The notes under the pieces: generated by a model
What the model was told of the DNA's origin: nothing
What the model saw: the letters and a program-made list of their open reading frames with translations, nothing else
Databases searched by the model: none
In this document: positions 1 through 10,500 of the stretch, piece by piece
How the letters are laid out: every line of letters begins with the position of its first letter
Position numbering within the stretch: the first letter of the stretch is position 1
DNA from: Bacillus sp. F19
GTDB lineage: Bacteria; Bacillota; Bacilli; Bacillales; Bacillaceae
DNA length: 64,000 nt
Direction: 5' to 3'
NCBI GenBank assembly: GCA_023823795.1
Contig: CP085710.1
Span: forward strand, 4,800,001-4,864,000
Made by a program: the position numbers and the translations under genes

Positions 1-1002
1 CCAGAATCCCTGCTTATAAATCCTTTTTTCTCCTTCATTTGATGTCGCCGTACACACAACATCATATAAGCCAGGTGAGATTGTAAGGTCAGGATGAATT
101 CTTTTAAAATCCAAGTAGCTTGAAACAGCTGCATTAAAACTATGAGTAAATACTTCAGCATGATCTTTTGTAATTTTTATCTCAAAAGTCCATTCTGTGC
201 TCTTCTTATGAATTGACTGAAATTGAAGGGAAATTGCCGGTGATTCATTCAATTCATAACAGGCATAATTAGTTTTCAGCCAAATTTCTGTAACGCCGCA
301 GTTAATGTATTGGGAAAGACTTTCTATTAGGTGAATGCTTTGTTCATGATAAAAAGAATTAGACAGCTCTTGATTAATAAAAATCCATCTTCCGCCCGGA
401 AATTTCCCCTTATAATTTTCTATCAATACAACAGGAGCCGTTATTTTTCTTTCTCCCTTATTTTCACCTGTAAGCAAAGGGTAAATCCTGGCATCCATAG
501 GTCCGTTAGAACCCATTTCTTTTTCTATTGAACTTTTTTTTGTTACATGCAAAATAAAATTATAGGTGTCTTCTTTAGAAAATAGAGCTTCAAAGCCATC
601 AAGTAATGGAATTTCCTTATTATGATTCAGGGTTTTTACATCTCCAGATTTTACTGAGAGCGCTTCATGTATGTTTAAATGCATGTGATAACCGGTTTGT
701 TCTCTTTCTATTTCCCACGAACCATTTGTAAAGTTACAAGGCTCGCGAAAAGGAATACCGCCAAGATATAAAAGCCCCTTACCCTTTTCTAAAAATGTCG
801 ATATATCGCCCCAGGATCTTTTAGGAAAATAAGGACCATGCATGTGGATAAAACTGCTATATACAGGATTCCTAAGTTCCATTTCCAAATTCTTCGAATC
901 CACAACAGTAAACTTTTCCTTTAAAAGATTTAACCATTCACGTGTTGGCCTTAATCCAGAAAATGGAAACGTTTCATCATAAAATACCAGAACCTGCTTC
1001 AA
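1..1002 (-). CDS. Unrecognised large protein, N-terminal 334 codons (gene runs off the left edge)
   Basis: The reading frame is open from a TTG codon at 1002 to the window edge, with a G-rich ribosome binding site (GGGGGG) about 7 bases upstream. The start reads MKQVLVFYDETFPFSGLRPT. No signal peptide is visible, so a cytosolic location is likely. Residues about 1-90 look like a glutamine-amidotransferase/ThuA-like Rossmann segment that precedes the catalytic part in some large glycosidases; the later part looks beta-rich. It is the most downstream gene seen in the GH85/epimerase operon, 269 bases after the previous stop. That context suggests a glycan-degrading enzyme, but the catalytic domain would lie outside the window, so no function is assigned. 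Confidence 0.7.
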   Translation of the reverse strand, partial: MKQVLVFYDETFPFSGLRPTREWLNLLKEKFTVVDSKNLEMELRNPVYSSFIHMHGPYFPKRSWGDISTFLEKGKGLLYLGGIPFREPCNFTNGSWEIEREQTGYHMHLNIHEALSVKSGDVKTLNHNKEIPLLDGFEALFSKEDTYNFILHVTKKSSIEKEMGSNGPMDARIYPLLTGENKGERKITAPVVLIENYKGKFPGGRWIFINQELSNSFYHEQSIHLIESLSQYINCGVTEIWLKTNYACYELNESPAISLQFQSIHKKSTEWTFEIKITKDHAEVFTHSFNAAVSSYLDFKRIHPDLTISPGLYDVVCTATSNEGEKRIYKQGFW

Positions 1003-1271
1003 CTAAAATCCCCCCATATCTGTAAAAAAATCTATTGCCGATAATAAAAGAGCACCTCATAATTGAAAAGCTCTGCATCAGTTTACCATTCCTAGTGGTT
1101 CGTACAATATGTGTATTATGACTAGGCTTTGTAAGAATTTACTTTCCATTAAAGACCGTCTATTTCTGCTAATCTTGTATCAATATATTTCCACAGAAAC
1201 ATCCTATATTTTTTGTAAAAAGACAAATGAAAAAGGGAAAGGAACTTGTTATTCCTCCCCCTGTCCATTGT
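1003..1271. other. Intergenic stretch with an inverted repeat
   Basis: This 269-base AT-rich gap separates two co-directional genes. It contains the six-base arms CCTAGT and ACTAGG at about 1091-1126, flanking an imperfectly self-complementary interior. The repeat could be an operator or a weak attenuator between the epimerase and the following gene. There is no T-run typical of an intrinsic terminator. No small gene was found. Confidence 0.3.
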
Positions 1272-2159
1272 TTACTTAAACTTTTGTATAAAAGCAATTG
1301 CTTCAGTAATATCTTGTATTGGATTTGTTTTAACTTCTCTTTCTATTGTCAGGTAGCCCCTGTAATCTACCTCTTGAAGAGCTGCAAAGTAATCTGTAAA
1401 ATTCACATGGCCCATACCCAGCGGCACTTCCATAAAATATTCTCCTGAACTAACCATCTCGGCAATTTTCTTATGATCTGTTCCGCTGTCATGGCCAAGG
1501 AACCCATAAACATAGCTTGGATCAACTGGTTTGTATTGGATTCCATCTTTGACATGAGTATGGACGAGATACTCTTTAAGCAATTTAACCCCCTCAACTG
1601 GATCATCTCCAGTTACCATAACCATATTTGCAGGATCAAAATTAACGGAAACACCATTTGTACTGAGCGAGTCTAAAAATGATTTCAGCCGTTTAGCCGT
1701 TTCAGGGCCTGTCTCGATGGCAAAGTAAGCATTCAAGCTCTTCGCATAAACACCCAGCTCCTCACATGCACTTTGCATAGAATCATATATTCTGGAGCCG
1801 GGATCCTCAGGTATGATTCCAATATGAGTAGTCACAATGTTTGTACCCAGCTCTACTGCCAAATCTAAAATTCTTTTTGATTTCTCTATTTTTAATGGGT
1901 TAAGACCATGATCTTGAAATCCGTGTCCGCCTAAGTCCCCACAAAGGGCACTTATCTCTAAGCCTAATTCTTCTATCATTGATTTAAGATTTTTTCTGGC
2001 TGCTGATAATAAATTTTCAGGACTCATTTCACCTGAAACAGCGTAGATCTGAACACCATCCGCACCGAGCTTTTTTGCTGTTATTAAGCCTTCTTCAAGC
2101 GGCAATTGCAAACTGTCAACAATAATACCCGTTTTATTCTTTAATTTCTTGGTATCCAT
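1272..2159 (-). CDS. Sugar phosphate isomerase/epimerase (AP endonuclease 2-like TIM barrel)
   Basis: This 295-aa protein has the xylose-isomerase-like TIM-barrel pattern: a GADGVQIY strand near residue 33, a TTHIGI strand near 110, FAIETGPE near 147, FDPANMVM near 174, VHTHVKDG near 200 and a closing TIERE near 273. The acidic and histidine residues at these strand ends are the usual divalent-metal ligands. The start ATG at 2159 has a good AAGGGAG site 7 bases upstream. It lies 50 bases downstream of a second family member and after a GH85 endoglycosidase, so it probably isomerises or epimerises a released sugar or keto-sugar in the cytosol. The exact substrate cannot be read from sequence; inositol-type substrates (IolE/IolI) are also possible. 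Confidence 0.85.
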   Translation of the reverse strand: MDTKKLKNKTGIIVDSLQLPLEEGLITAKKLGADGVQIYAVSGEMSPENLLSAARKNLKSMIEELGLEISALCGDLGGHGFQDHGLNPLKIEKSKRILDLAVELGTNIVTTHIGIIPEDPGSRIYDSMQSACEELGVYAKSLNAYFAIETGPETAKRLKSFLDSLSTNGVSVNFDPANMVMVTGDDPVEGVKLLKEYLVHTHVKDGIQYKPVDPSYVYGFLGHDSGTDHKKIAEMVSSGEYFMEVPLGMGHVNFTDYFAALQEVDYRGYLTIEREVKTNPIQDITEAIAFIQKFK

Positions 2160-2209
2160 TTTAACTCTCCCTTCCTTTATAAGCAGCTCTGTTTTGTCGT
2201 ACTCACATT

Positions 2210-3088
2210 CTAGAATTTAACTTCATCCCAGATTCGGCGGACGTTATCCATGCCAATTCTGGTGCCTTCCTGACAGTTTTCCATCCCCTCAAATTCTACC
2301 GTTAAATATCCATCGTAGCCTGATTGCTTGACCAGCCTTAATGCTTCACGGATATTAATATCCCCATGCCCAACAATAGCCCCGCGCAGATAATTATTGT
2401 TTACAGTTCTGAACCAGTCACCGCCACCGGGATTCTCATAGTAAGGGCGTATATAAAAGTCTTTGACATGGACTGTCTTGGCATATTTTACATTCTTCTT
2501 TACTCCCACCAGAGGGTCTTCGTCAATGCATAAGAAATTACCTATATCAAGTGTTGTTTTAAAATTATCCCGTTTTACAGCATGAAGCACCCGCTGTACA
2601 CGATCACTTGATTGTACGTTGAAGCCATGATTTTCAATTGTTGTTGTTATGCCAAATTGATCTGCATAATCAGCAATCAGCTGACTTCCTCTTACCATCT
2701 GCTCAAAGTGCTCTTCAAAATAGTGTATGGTCATTTCTTCTTGCTCTAGTCTAAATGCAGTAACATCATGCCGCATAATTTTAATGCCCATTCGGTTAAC
2801 AACATCCACATGTTTTTTTAATCTGTCTACCTCTTCTAAAAACGCTTGTTCCGTTTCCTGGATAAAATTAGCCGGGAGGGAATAGGCAGATAATTCTATT
2901 CCTGCATCAAGAGCTTTTTCTCTTATTGCATCTGCCAGTTCGGTATTGTCAACTACCGAAAAACCGTATGGAACGAGTTCAAGATGAGTACCCCCATTAT
3001 CAGCTACCCATTGTACTGCATCCAATATGGTAAGGCTTCCATTTGTAATATCCTTTAATAAGCTATAAGAACTAATTCCAACTTTCAC
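2210..3088 (-). CDS. Sugar phosphate isomerase/epimerase (AP endonuclease 2-like TIM barrel)
   Basis: The chosen start is the GTG at 3088 (protein begins MKVGISSYS, 292 aa), because AAGGAG lies 10 bases upstream; a longer frame to 3121 has no such site. Barrel strands are visible at HLELVPYG, IMRHDVTAF, TTIENHGFN, TTLDIGNFLCID, TVHVKDFYI, GAIVGHGDINI and YLTVEFEG. The ENHG, DIGN, HVKD and VEFEG ends carry the expected metal-binding Glu, Asp and His. It shares the family but not close identity with its downstream neighbour. Two successive isomerases beside GH85 suggest a multi-step conversion of an unusual sugar. Substrate unknown. Confidence 0.85.
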   Translation of the reverse strand: MKVGISSYSLLKDITNGSLTILDAVQWVADNGGTHLELVPYGFSVVDNTELADAIREKALDAGIELSAYSLPANFIQETEQAFLEEVDRLKKHVDVVNRMGIKIMRHDVTAFRLEQEEMTIHYFEEHFEQMVRGSQLIADYADQFGITTTIENHGFNVQSSDRVQRVLHAVKRDNFKTTLDIGNFLCIDEDPLVGVKKNVKYAKTVHVKDFYIRPYYENPGGGDWFRTVNNNYLRGAIVGHGDINIREALRLVKQSGYDGYLTVEFEGMENCQEGTRIGMDNVRRIWDEVKF

Positions 3089-3164
3089 TATGCATACACT
3101 CCTTATTTTATGATTCTGCAAGATAAATTTTTTTGCTTGTTTAAAGCTAATTTGAGAGATGAAA

Positions 3165-5186
3165 CTAGTTTACTGACCAGGCAATATCTTTGCACAATGC
3201 CGTGCTTCTCGAATGATCAGGGCTAACAGCCAGCAGTTCTAAATAGGTTTTTCGTTCATAATCTCTATTTTTTAATTGATGAATATAGTAAACTTCATCA
3301 TAAATTCTTCCTACTAACTCGCGATTCCTTTCTCCTGTTACATGGTATATTTCGTAAAATAAGACGTTTTCCGCATCGAAGTCCCAGGATAGGAATACAT
3401 CGGCTGTTCCCTCACTCATTTTCAGGTGATCAATTGTAAATCCGGTTGGCTCTTTTGGTTTTTCTGTTTTTTCTCCTTTTGCCAAATGAATTTGACCAAG
3501 ATTCAGACAATAATCTCTTTGGCCGTTAGCAACTTGCATTCCAATGGCTGCAATTACTCTCCCTTTAAAGTTAGCCAGTGAAAGAGAATTGGCAGTCCAA
3601 TCAGATGTCATTTTTTCTTCACTATCCACCCAATAGAACTGATAAGGCTGATCTTCAAAAATAAGACCAAACTTAAAGTCTTTTGAGTGATCTTTTAGAT
3701 TGCTTTTGTATGTAAATGAAAGAGAAACATCATCATCTACTGTTAAGCATGTCTTAAAAAGTCTTATTTCTGCTGTTTGATCCTCCGTTAAATCTCCGCT
3801 TATTTTAAGTGATGAGCCTCCATCGTAGGCTGTTTGGTAATCATAAGAAACAGAGATTGGATGATCTGACCTGCTGTTTGTCACCCACCATTGCCATGTT
3901 GGCAAAATATCTTGAATACTGGCATTATTCCATTCTTCCGTGCTTGCCAGTTTCCCATTAATAAAGAATCTTTTCCCATGCCCTGTATTGAAACTTGTAA
4001 GAAAAGGATAGGAACCAATAACAGACCTCTCAGGTATATAATGAGCAACACCGTCCCAGCAGCGAAACTCTTCGGGATTGACTGCTTTATATTCATCTTT
4101 GTACGGCTTATATACTGTTCTCCCTATAGGATCTAAAGGACTTTCTGTTGGACCGCACCAATAACGTCTTTCTCGTCTATATACTTCTTCTTGATCTTCT
4201 GGGTCCAATTTATTATCATAGCGATTCCATACAAAATCTGTGCCGAACAGAGCCCAGCCAGTTCTAGGCTCACCGTTCTCAGGGAATATTAATCTCGTAT
4301 CATATGGGGGGTTATATCCATATTTATCATTTTCTGTTCCTGCAAATACTTCTGTATAAGGGTCTAAACCTATTTTTTCAGCATGGCTATTAGAATACTC
4401 CAAACGCTTATCGTTCCACGCATAATTTAAGAAAATACTGTTGCTGACCCTTTCTGCCCCATCTCTTACCCAAATCTCATTTTTTTCGTTAAACTCATTC
4501 TGATAGTTTAACTTTCCATCTTTAAGAATTGCATCATACCATTGAACATGAAAAGGCTTTGATGCTTTTTTTTGCATGTATTTCATCATTTTCATTAAAC
4601 TCTCACTGTCTTTTTGTGTGATAGTAGCTTCCTGATTAATAAAGTATCCATCAAACCCGAAATATTCACACATTTCAAGCAGTTTGTCAGCAACTGGAAA
4701 GGTATGATCTTCTTTCTCCTCAACCCATTCAGAAAAGTTTTGGCCTTCACGCGGCCAAAACCATTTCCCTAAGCTCAAGACACCGTTCCGATGTGCAGCG
4801 TCCGTATAAGCGGGATTAGGTAAATTGATAACACCATATTGAGCACTCTCTTCTTCTGAATGTAAAATAGGCAGCCCGTGCCATGCCCCGTAAATATCTG
4901 TATACTGCCAAAATTTAAGGAGGTTCTTCGCAAAAGATTTACCGTATTTAAAACTGATTGCTGATTTATCATAATCTGCAGATAAATTCATTACCTGTGG
5001 ACGCGAACTGAGTTTGGGATTAACTTGAGCTGGTGCAAAAAATGGAATTCTTTTTGCCAATGGAACACGGGACCGATTATATTTTGCAAAGGGATCTGAC
5101 TCAGCACTCCAATTTTTAATGTCATTCACATTATAGCCATGCAGACGAACCTGGTTAGTTTCTCTGCCTTTAACACTATTAGTCAA
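3165..5186 (-). CDS. Endo-beta-N-acetylglucosaminidase (GH85)
   Basis: GH85 enzymes cut the GlcNAc-GlcNAc core of N-glycans. The hallmark is FDGYFINQE, giving the Asn/Glu catalytic pair at about N184 and E186 in the chosen numbering. The preceding WFWPREG and AWHGLP segments also fit the barrel. A C-terminal part of roughly residues 420-670 looks like carbohydrate-binding and fibronectin-like beta domains. The start is the TTG at 5186 (MTNSVKGRETNQ, 673 aa), with GGGAGGAG about 8 bases upstream; the longer frame to 5252 lacks a site. There is no signal peptide or lipobox, so it should act on imported glycan in the cytosol, which is unlike the many secreted bacterial GH85 enzymes. It is the first gene of the co-directional group ending at the left window edge. 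Confidence 0.9.
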   Translation of the reverse strand: MTNSVKGRETNQVRLHGYNVNDIKNWSAESDPFAKYNRSRVPLAKRIPFFAPAQVNPKLSSRPQVMNLSADYDKSAISFKYGKSFAKNLLKFWQYTDIYGAWHGLPILHSEEESAQYGVINLPNPAYTDAAHRNGVLSLGKWFWPREGQNFSEWVEEKEDHTFPVADKLLEMCEYFGFDGYFINQEATITQKDSESLMKMMKYMQKKASKPFHVQWYDAILKDGKLNYQNEFNEKNEIWVRDGAERVSNSIFLNYAWNDKRLEYSNSHAEKIGLDPYTEVFAGTENDKYGYNPPYDTRLIFPENGEPRTGWALFGTDFVWNRYDNKLDPEDQEEVYRRERRYWCGPTESPLDPIGRTVYKPYKDEYKAVNPEEFRCWDGVAHYIPERSVIGSYPFLTSFNTGHGKRFFINGKLASTEEWNNASIQDILPTWQWWVTNSRSDHPISVSYDYQTAYDGGSSLKISGDLTEDQTAEIRLFKTCLTVDDDVSLSFTYKSNLKDHSKDFKFGLIFEDQPYQFYWVDSEEKMTSDWTANSLSLANFKGRVIAAIGMQVANGQRDYCLNLGQIHLAKGEKTEKPKEPTGFTIDHLKMSEGTADVFLSWDFDAENVLFYEIYHVTGERNRELVGRIYDEVYYIHQLKNRDYERKTYLELLAVSPDHSRSTALCKDIAWSVN

Positions 5187-5500
5187 TGTTTCTCTCCTCC
5201 CTAATAAATAATTCCTCAATGTCACAGAGTGATTTATTAACACAGCCTCCAATCTAATGATTAATTATTTATAGCTTTGCAAATTAATAGCATTATTTAT
5301 ATATGTATCTTTTTTTTAATGTGTCGTAACTGACAATTCTCTGCTAAATTGGGAATGTGTATATTTTAGTTGAGGCGAGCAGAACATATTTTTCAAATAA
5401 ATGATATTCTCGCATAGTACAGAGCTCTAAGAGTATTTTTCATAACCTAACATACAATCATCTTGAGAAAAACAACCAACACTTTCACTCAATAACAAAA
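5187..5500. other. Upstream region of the GH85 operon
   Basis: This AT-rich stretch without genes must contain the promoter of the GH85 operon. I see no clear CcpA box and no copy of the AACCGGTT operator found near the LacI gene at 24.2 kb. No small ORF with a ribosome binding site was found. Confidence 0.3.
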
Positions 5501-5503
5501 CAA

Positions 5504-5538
5504 CAAAAAAAACCTTGAAAATACTCAAGGTTTTTTTT
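5504..5538. terminator. Bidirectional intrinsic terminator
   Basis: AACCTTGA pairs with TCAAGGTT around a 6-base loop. The hairpin is flanked by A-tracts on the left and T-tracts on the right, so it can work in both directions. On the minus strand it closes the HupE gene. A further hairpin with GAGCTAGC/GCTAACTC arms lies at about 5572-5596. Confidence 0.8.
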
Positions 5539-5621
5539 CGCCGATAATTAATAAACTTTGCTTAATAAAAAAGAGCTAGCAAAATACCGCTAACTCTCGT
5601 ATTGATCAATAAATGGCCTAA

Positions 5622-6701
5622 TTACAATCTTTGAATCAACCAATAAAATGACAGCACAAAAATAAGGCAAGACGTTGAAATCATCATTTTACGATACCAT
5701 GGGAACCTTCGCAGCCATAGCAAGAAGGGAAGTAATAGGCATAGGACCATGAGCTGGCCCGCTTCCACACCTAAATTAAATGTCAGGAGTGAGCCAATCA
5801 GATTTCCTTTTGGAAGTCCTGTTTCAGCTAAAGCCCCGGCGAAGCCCATACCGTGAATCAGGCCAAATATGGCTGTCAATATCCACCGCCATTTCGCCTT
5901 TTGAACAAACATATTTTCCACGGCCACGTAACAGATCGTCAGGGCAATCAAGGCTTCGACCCAATGCGAACTGACCTGAATACGGTCGGTGGCCACCAAG
6001 AATAGTGTTATGCTGTGGCCGATTGTAAAAGCAGTAACAATTTTCAACGCATCCTTTAAGCGAGATGCGATTAATACTAAGGATAACAAAAACAGCAAAT
6101 GATCGTACCCGGTCAAAATGTGTTCGATTCCAAGTACAAAGTATTTCCATAGGACGGATCCAGTTTCAGGCTGGGGAGGGTCCTTAGGAAGGTCCTGGGA
6201 AAGGTTGATCAGAATATCTCTATTAGTGCTATCAATCATATCCTGCTGAAAATATTCCCCTGCATGGACCATGAGTACACTCGTATGAGCAGGCGCATCG
6301 TCAAACACCAGATCGTAATGAAGATTAAATTGTTCGATTTCTTCATCGGCGATAAACGTCAGTTGAAATTCCATGCCTCTTACGGCACCCTTTTGCGCCA
6401 TGTTCATCGAAACCAATTCCATCGTTAAGGGCTTCGAATCCGCATCTATGCGAAGACCTTTCTGTAGATAGGATTCGATTTTTTGCGAGGCCTGTTCATC
6501 GTTCACCAGATTATCCAAGTCAGTACCGAATTGTGGAAACAAGTCTGTTTGTTCTATAAAAAGATCATAGAGAATCTCGTTCCCTTCAATGTTTAAATCC
6601 GAGTAATTCATATTTATGGAATGCGCATGTGAAGTTGTGGCAGTCCCAAAAAATAATAAGATCATGATGATGAACATGGACAGAAATGAACGCTGCTTCA
6701 T
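5622..6701 (-). CDS. HupE/UreJ family membrane protein
   Basis: From the ATG at 6701 (GAGG site 7 bases upstream; the ATG at 6719 has none) the protein is 359 aa. It has a signal peptide (residues 1-26, ending near SHA), an extracellular domain to about 185, and then a membrane part with about six helices. The membrane part carries the family signatures HILTGYDHLLFLL, AFTIGHSITL and FGLIHGMGFAG, with the His/Asp residues thought to bind nickel or cobalt. HupE and UreJ relatives import nickel for hydrogenase or urease, but neither enzyme is encoded nearby, so the role here is open. It stands alone between a terminator and the decayed S-layer remnant. Confidence 0.85.
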   Translation of the reverse strand: MKQRSFLSMFIIMILLFFGTATTSHAHSINMNYSDLNIEGNEILYDLFIEQTDLFPQFGTDLDNLVNDEQASQKIESYLQKGLRIDADSKPLTMELVSMNMAQKGAVRGMEFQLTFIADEEIEQFNLHYDLVFDDAPAHTSVLMVHAGEYFQQDMIDSTNRDILINLSQDLPKDPPQPETGSVLWKYFVLGIEHILTGYDHLLFLLSLVLIASRLKDALKIVTAFTIGHSITLFLVATDRIQVSSHWVEALIALTICYVAVENMFVQKAKWRWILTAIFGLIHGMGFAGALAETGLPKGNLIGSLLTFNLGVEAGQLMVLCLLLPFLLWLRRFPWYRKMMISTSCLIFVLSFYWLIQRL

Positions 6702-6798
6702 AGCGGAACCTCTTTTCATGAAATGTTAGTATTACAATCTGCAATATAGTTTATCCGGTTACGAACGTTCATTCTGCAGCTTGAACATGTTGCTCGAC

Positions 6799-7363
6799 TT
6801 ATTTCAAGCTGTCCAAGAGTGTTTTTACTTGAGGGTTAAGGTTCAATGCGTACAGAACGATCGTAAGCGCCTCTGCGCGTGTGGAGTTGCCCTTCGGATC
6901 AAATAAGCCATTGCCCTTGCCGCTGATGATTCCCGCTTTTTCCGCATCCTTGATTTGATTTGCTGCATAAGAGCTTGCGCTTGCTATATCCGCAAAGTTG
7001 CCTTTGGAAGCATCTTTGTCCACTTTACTTAAGTCCACAATACGGGATAGAATAATAACCATTTTTTCACGGTTAATCGTTTTGTTCGGCTTGAACGTCC
7101 CGTCATCATATCCGGTAATCACTCCTGCGCTAGCAAGCTTCTCAATGGCGTCTTTACCCCCAGTGTCTGTCAATATCTTTCACAACAACCGACTGGACAA
7201 CAATTAGGTCAATTTCTACACCGACGGCGCCAGCGACTGTCACATTACATATGAAATATGAGCCGGTATCCCGTTGCAGAGCGAGGAAATGCAGCTTTAG
7301 TACACCTTTGATACCATTAATCGTCCAAATCGATGAGGGGGAGAAAATTGATCTCCCCCAGTT
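6799..7363 (-). pseudogene. Decayed cell-surface protein tail: cohesin-like segment plus SLH domains
   Basis: The 3' part (6799-7173) reads as about two S-layer homology repeats: KDAIEKLASAGVITGYDDG, FADIASASSYAANQIKDAE and a third start at GNSTRAEALTIVLYALN. Upstream, another frame continues the same protein: NVTVAGAVGVEIDL, then VVVKDIDRHWG followed by a stop. The two frames join perfectly (DRHWGKDAIEKL) if one G is removed from the GGGGG run near 7154-7158, so a one-base insertion split it. The upstream frame is open only from about 7363 and resembles the end of a cohesin-type beta domain. No start codon or ribosome binding site fits. I interpret it as the lost C-terminal anchor of the metallophosphoesterase gene upstream. 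Confidence 0.75.
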
Positions 7364-7442
7364 TCATTACCGATCCATCCTAAATTTCGATTATGTGATG
7401 ACACCTGCGTGTATACTTTTGGTTTCAAACACTTGAATTGCT

Positions 7443-7571
7443 CTACTTTTGTGTCAATACATATTGAGCGTCTCGCAGCAAATATTCAGCCGCTTCGCTT
7501 GAGATGTGCTTCCCGCTTTGAGCCTTCAATTTAATACGATTCAATACAATAAATTCTTTTAAGTTAGAAGC
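7443..7571 (-). pseudogene. FIMAH-like domain remnant, out of frame with the upstream gene
   Basis: Directly past the stop of the metallophosphoesterase, a shifted frame reads LASNLKEFIVLNRIKLKAQS and then GKHISSEAAEYLLRDAQYVL before a stop at 7443. This pattern (an amphipathic helical repeat with K.QSGK.IS..AA..L..DAQ) matches the FIMAH domain found near the C-terminus of multidomain secreted Gram-positive proteins. The frame connects to the upstream gene by a one-base indel near 7575 in an A-rich run. Confidence 0.6.
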
Positions 7572-10500
7572 TAATTCTTTACAGTTTCTGTTTCAAGGAC
7601 GCTAATCTCCGCGGCCGCTGCCCAGCCGTTAACACCCGCCGTCGCTTCGAGCTTGACATATGATGCATCTGTAGGATCAAAAGTTGCTACTTTCTCCGCA
7701 TTGTCGTTTGCCCAAGTTCCGCTTGCAACTTTAGTAAAGGCCACTCCATCTGTACTTACATAAACGTTATATCCTGTAATATTTCCGTTGCTGCCTGATG
7801 GCCTTGGTAAATACGCGACCTTATCGATTGCGTAAGTTCCTCCAAGATTTAAGGTGATCGATTGGGGGAGAACATCAGATTTATCCCACTTTGTATGCCA
7901 AAACGTTTGTGGGTCTCCGTCAATCGCCATGGATGCTGAATTATTTTCACCAATCGTTTCCTGACTTGTCGCCGTTGCCGTCATTTGAGACTGAGGGATC
8001 TTATTAACCGTTACTTTAATGCTTGTTGTCAAAGGCACGTTATTGGGATTTTTCACCCCAGTTGGCAAAGTTACAGTTCCATTGACAGCGAAGGTTTGTG
8101 CAGTCTTTACAGTGGGATCATAGTTTGAAGCATCTACATTCCATGTCACATTGGCTTCTCCCCTGCCTGCATCAGTATCCAAGGATACTGTCTTTGGCAA
8201 GCCAAGGGCGTCCGCTGTCTTCGCCGTTCCGATTGTCAACCCTGTTAAGTCAGCAGGCGCAGTGATGCTGTTTAAATTAACACTTTGAGCCTCAATGTCA
8301 ATGTCCTGCGACGAACGGTTATACATGGAATCGTCGGCGAATACCCTGAGTATATATGGAGTAGTCGGCGACAAATCTGTAAACTTATAATGTCTGTATT
8401 CATCGAATGGTTTGTCTAGCGGCAGTGAAAGGCTGTTAAACGATTTGTCCACTTTCCCGGTGAGCTTGTTGATAAGCTGAATATTATATTCCAAAACGCG
8501 CACATTGTCATTTGCTTGCTTTATTGTAAAAGCAAGTTCGTTGTTTTTGTAGGAATCGACCGTAATACCCTCTTCAAACTGCGGAGCTATGAGTTCTCTT
8601 ATATCGCTCCTGCTATAGGTAAAGGCATCTTTGCCTTCACCAACGACTTTTACAGAAGGTGTCCCTACATATTCATCTGTACTTAAATTATACTGTTTGA
8701 TGATAATTTTTGAACCGTAAACCTCTATGAAATTCGCGATGCGGGGTGTGGTATGGTAGTTGATATACGAGCCTTCTATATATCCGCCGTACGGACCGTT
8801 ATCAATATAACTGGAATATGAACTCGCACCGCTGTCGAGATACGTAGCCGCACCTTGATAGTGAGAACGTTCGTCGGTCGGGTCGTATTGCGTATGACCT
8901 GACATATATACCACCTGCGAAAAATTATTGTCCGCAATATATTTACCTACAGCATTACTTCCCGCGCTGCTCCATGCCGATCCCCACGCGGTTCCGCTTA
9001 TAGGGTAGTGAGAAGATACAAATATCGGTTTGGTTGGATCGTAATCCTCTTCTTTTTTAATTTGGTCGAGGAAATTGTTGGTTTTTCCCACCGTATTGCT
9101 GTTGTTAAAATTTCCGTCAAAACCCACAAAATTATATCCTTTTACCTTTACCCTATAAGCATCGTTATAGAAGTTGTTATCGTATGAATTCGTTGACTCG
9201 TTCCACGCGCCCGCCGAACCGATAGGTATTAAATTTTGGGAGCCGGCCATATCATGGTTGCCTCTTACCATATAAAGCTTCGTATTGTCAAACAGTCCCT
9301 CACTTTTAAGTTTATTGTGTACGTCTGTCAGGTGCTTCATCCACACATATTCCTCAGCTCTGTTACCGCCGGTAACGTCGCCAGGAATAAAGAGTACGTC
9401 GGCCTGTGGGAATAGTCTCAGTTCTGTTCTGTAATCTTTTTCAATGCGCGCGTGTGTTGCGGGATTACCACTGATTTCCGGGTCGCTGTCCACAATCATA
9501 TTTAAACCGGCGGGAGTTAATGTTTTATTGCTTTTTTGATAGATGAATAAGGCGTTTTTTAGTTCACGTACGTAATAATTGATGGTTTCCTGTGTATATA
9601 ATTTTACTTTTTGCGTTGTTGCAACCGTAGTTGCCGTATTCAAAACCTTTTTCAAATGATCAAAATCGGTTTGGCTGAAGCCTTTGCCGAGACCGTCTGC
9701 TATTATTGTATTTGCTTCTGATATTGTGTCGTTAAGTGCATTCACATCTACTTTATTTACAGCGTAACTCTTATAATTAGCTTGAACTACATCGCTGCTA
9801 AATGCACCTTTCCAAACATTCAGATCAGCTATATCGAATGAATTACCGCCATGTTTGCCCAATCCGTCGCTACCTATATTTAATGGGTTCGATGTATCTA
9901 AAGTTCCGATCCCAAGCGAAGTTTCAGTCATTTTGTAACCATCAATATACAACGATCCGAGCATTTTATCTCTGTCTACAACAAATGTCACGTAACGCCA
10001 TTCGGAAGCATTAAACGTGTCGCGCCCAAATTTTACTGATGTGGTCGGGAATCCTAAATTCATATTGACCGAATTGGCTGATGTATAAATCGCCCAGCCT
10101 TCGTTAGAGCTCTTAGTAAAATCCTTGTTTGATAATATGACCTGATTATTGTTAGTGTCACCCTTATACCAGAAGGATGTGGTAAAACTGTCATTACCAA
10201 AATTCAAGCTATGCTTCGTACCGACATAATTGCCGTCTCCGCTTTCTAAGTGCAGAGCTTTGGTCCCGGGTAATACACCGTCTACATAACTATAATTTCC
10301 TTTCCCTTCCAAGTTCTCTTGATTTGCATCGTCCTTTAAATTATTGTCGAATTTCATCGATGCAATAAGGGGGTTGGCATTTAATACTGCGTTCGTGGGC
10401 AATGAAGTTTTTCTGTCACCATTTGATGGTAAACCAACTACAACGCGTAATTTTTTACCAATATCATTTAACGTTACGGTGTAGCTTTTGGATGTACCAC

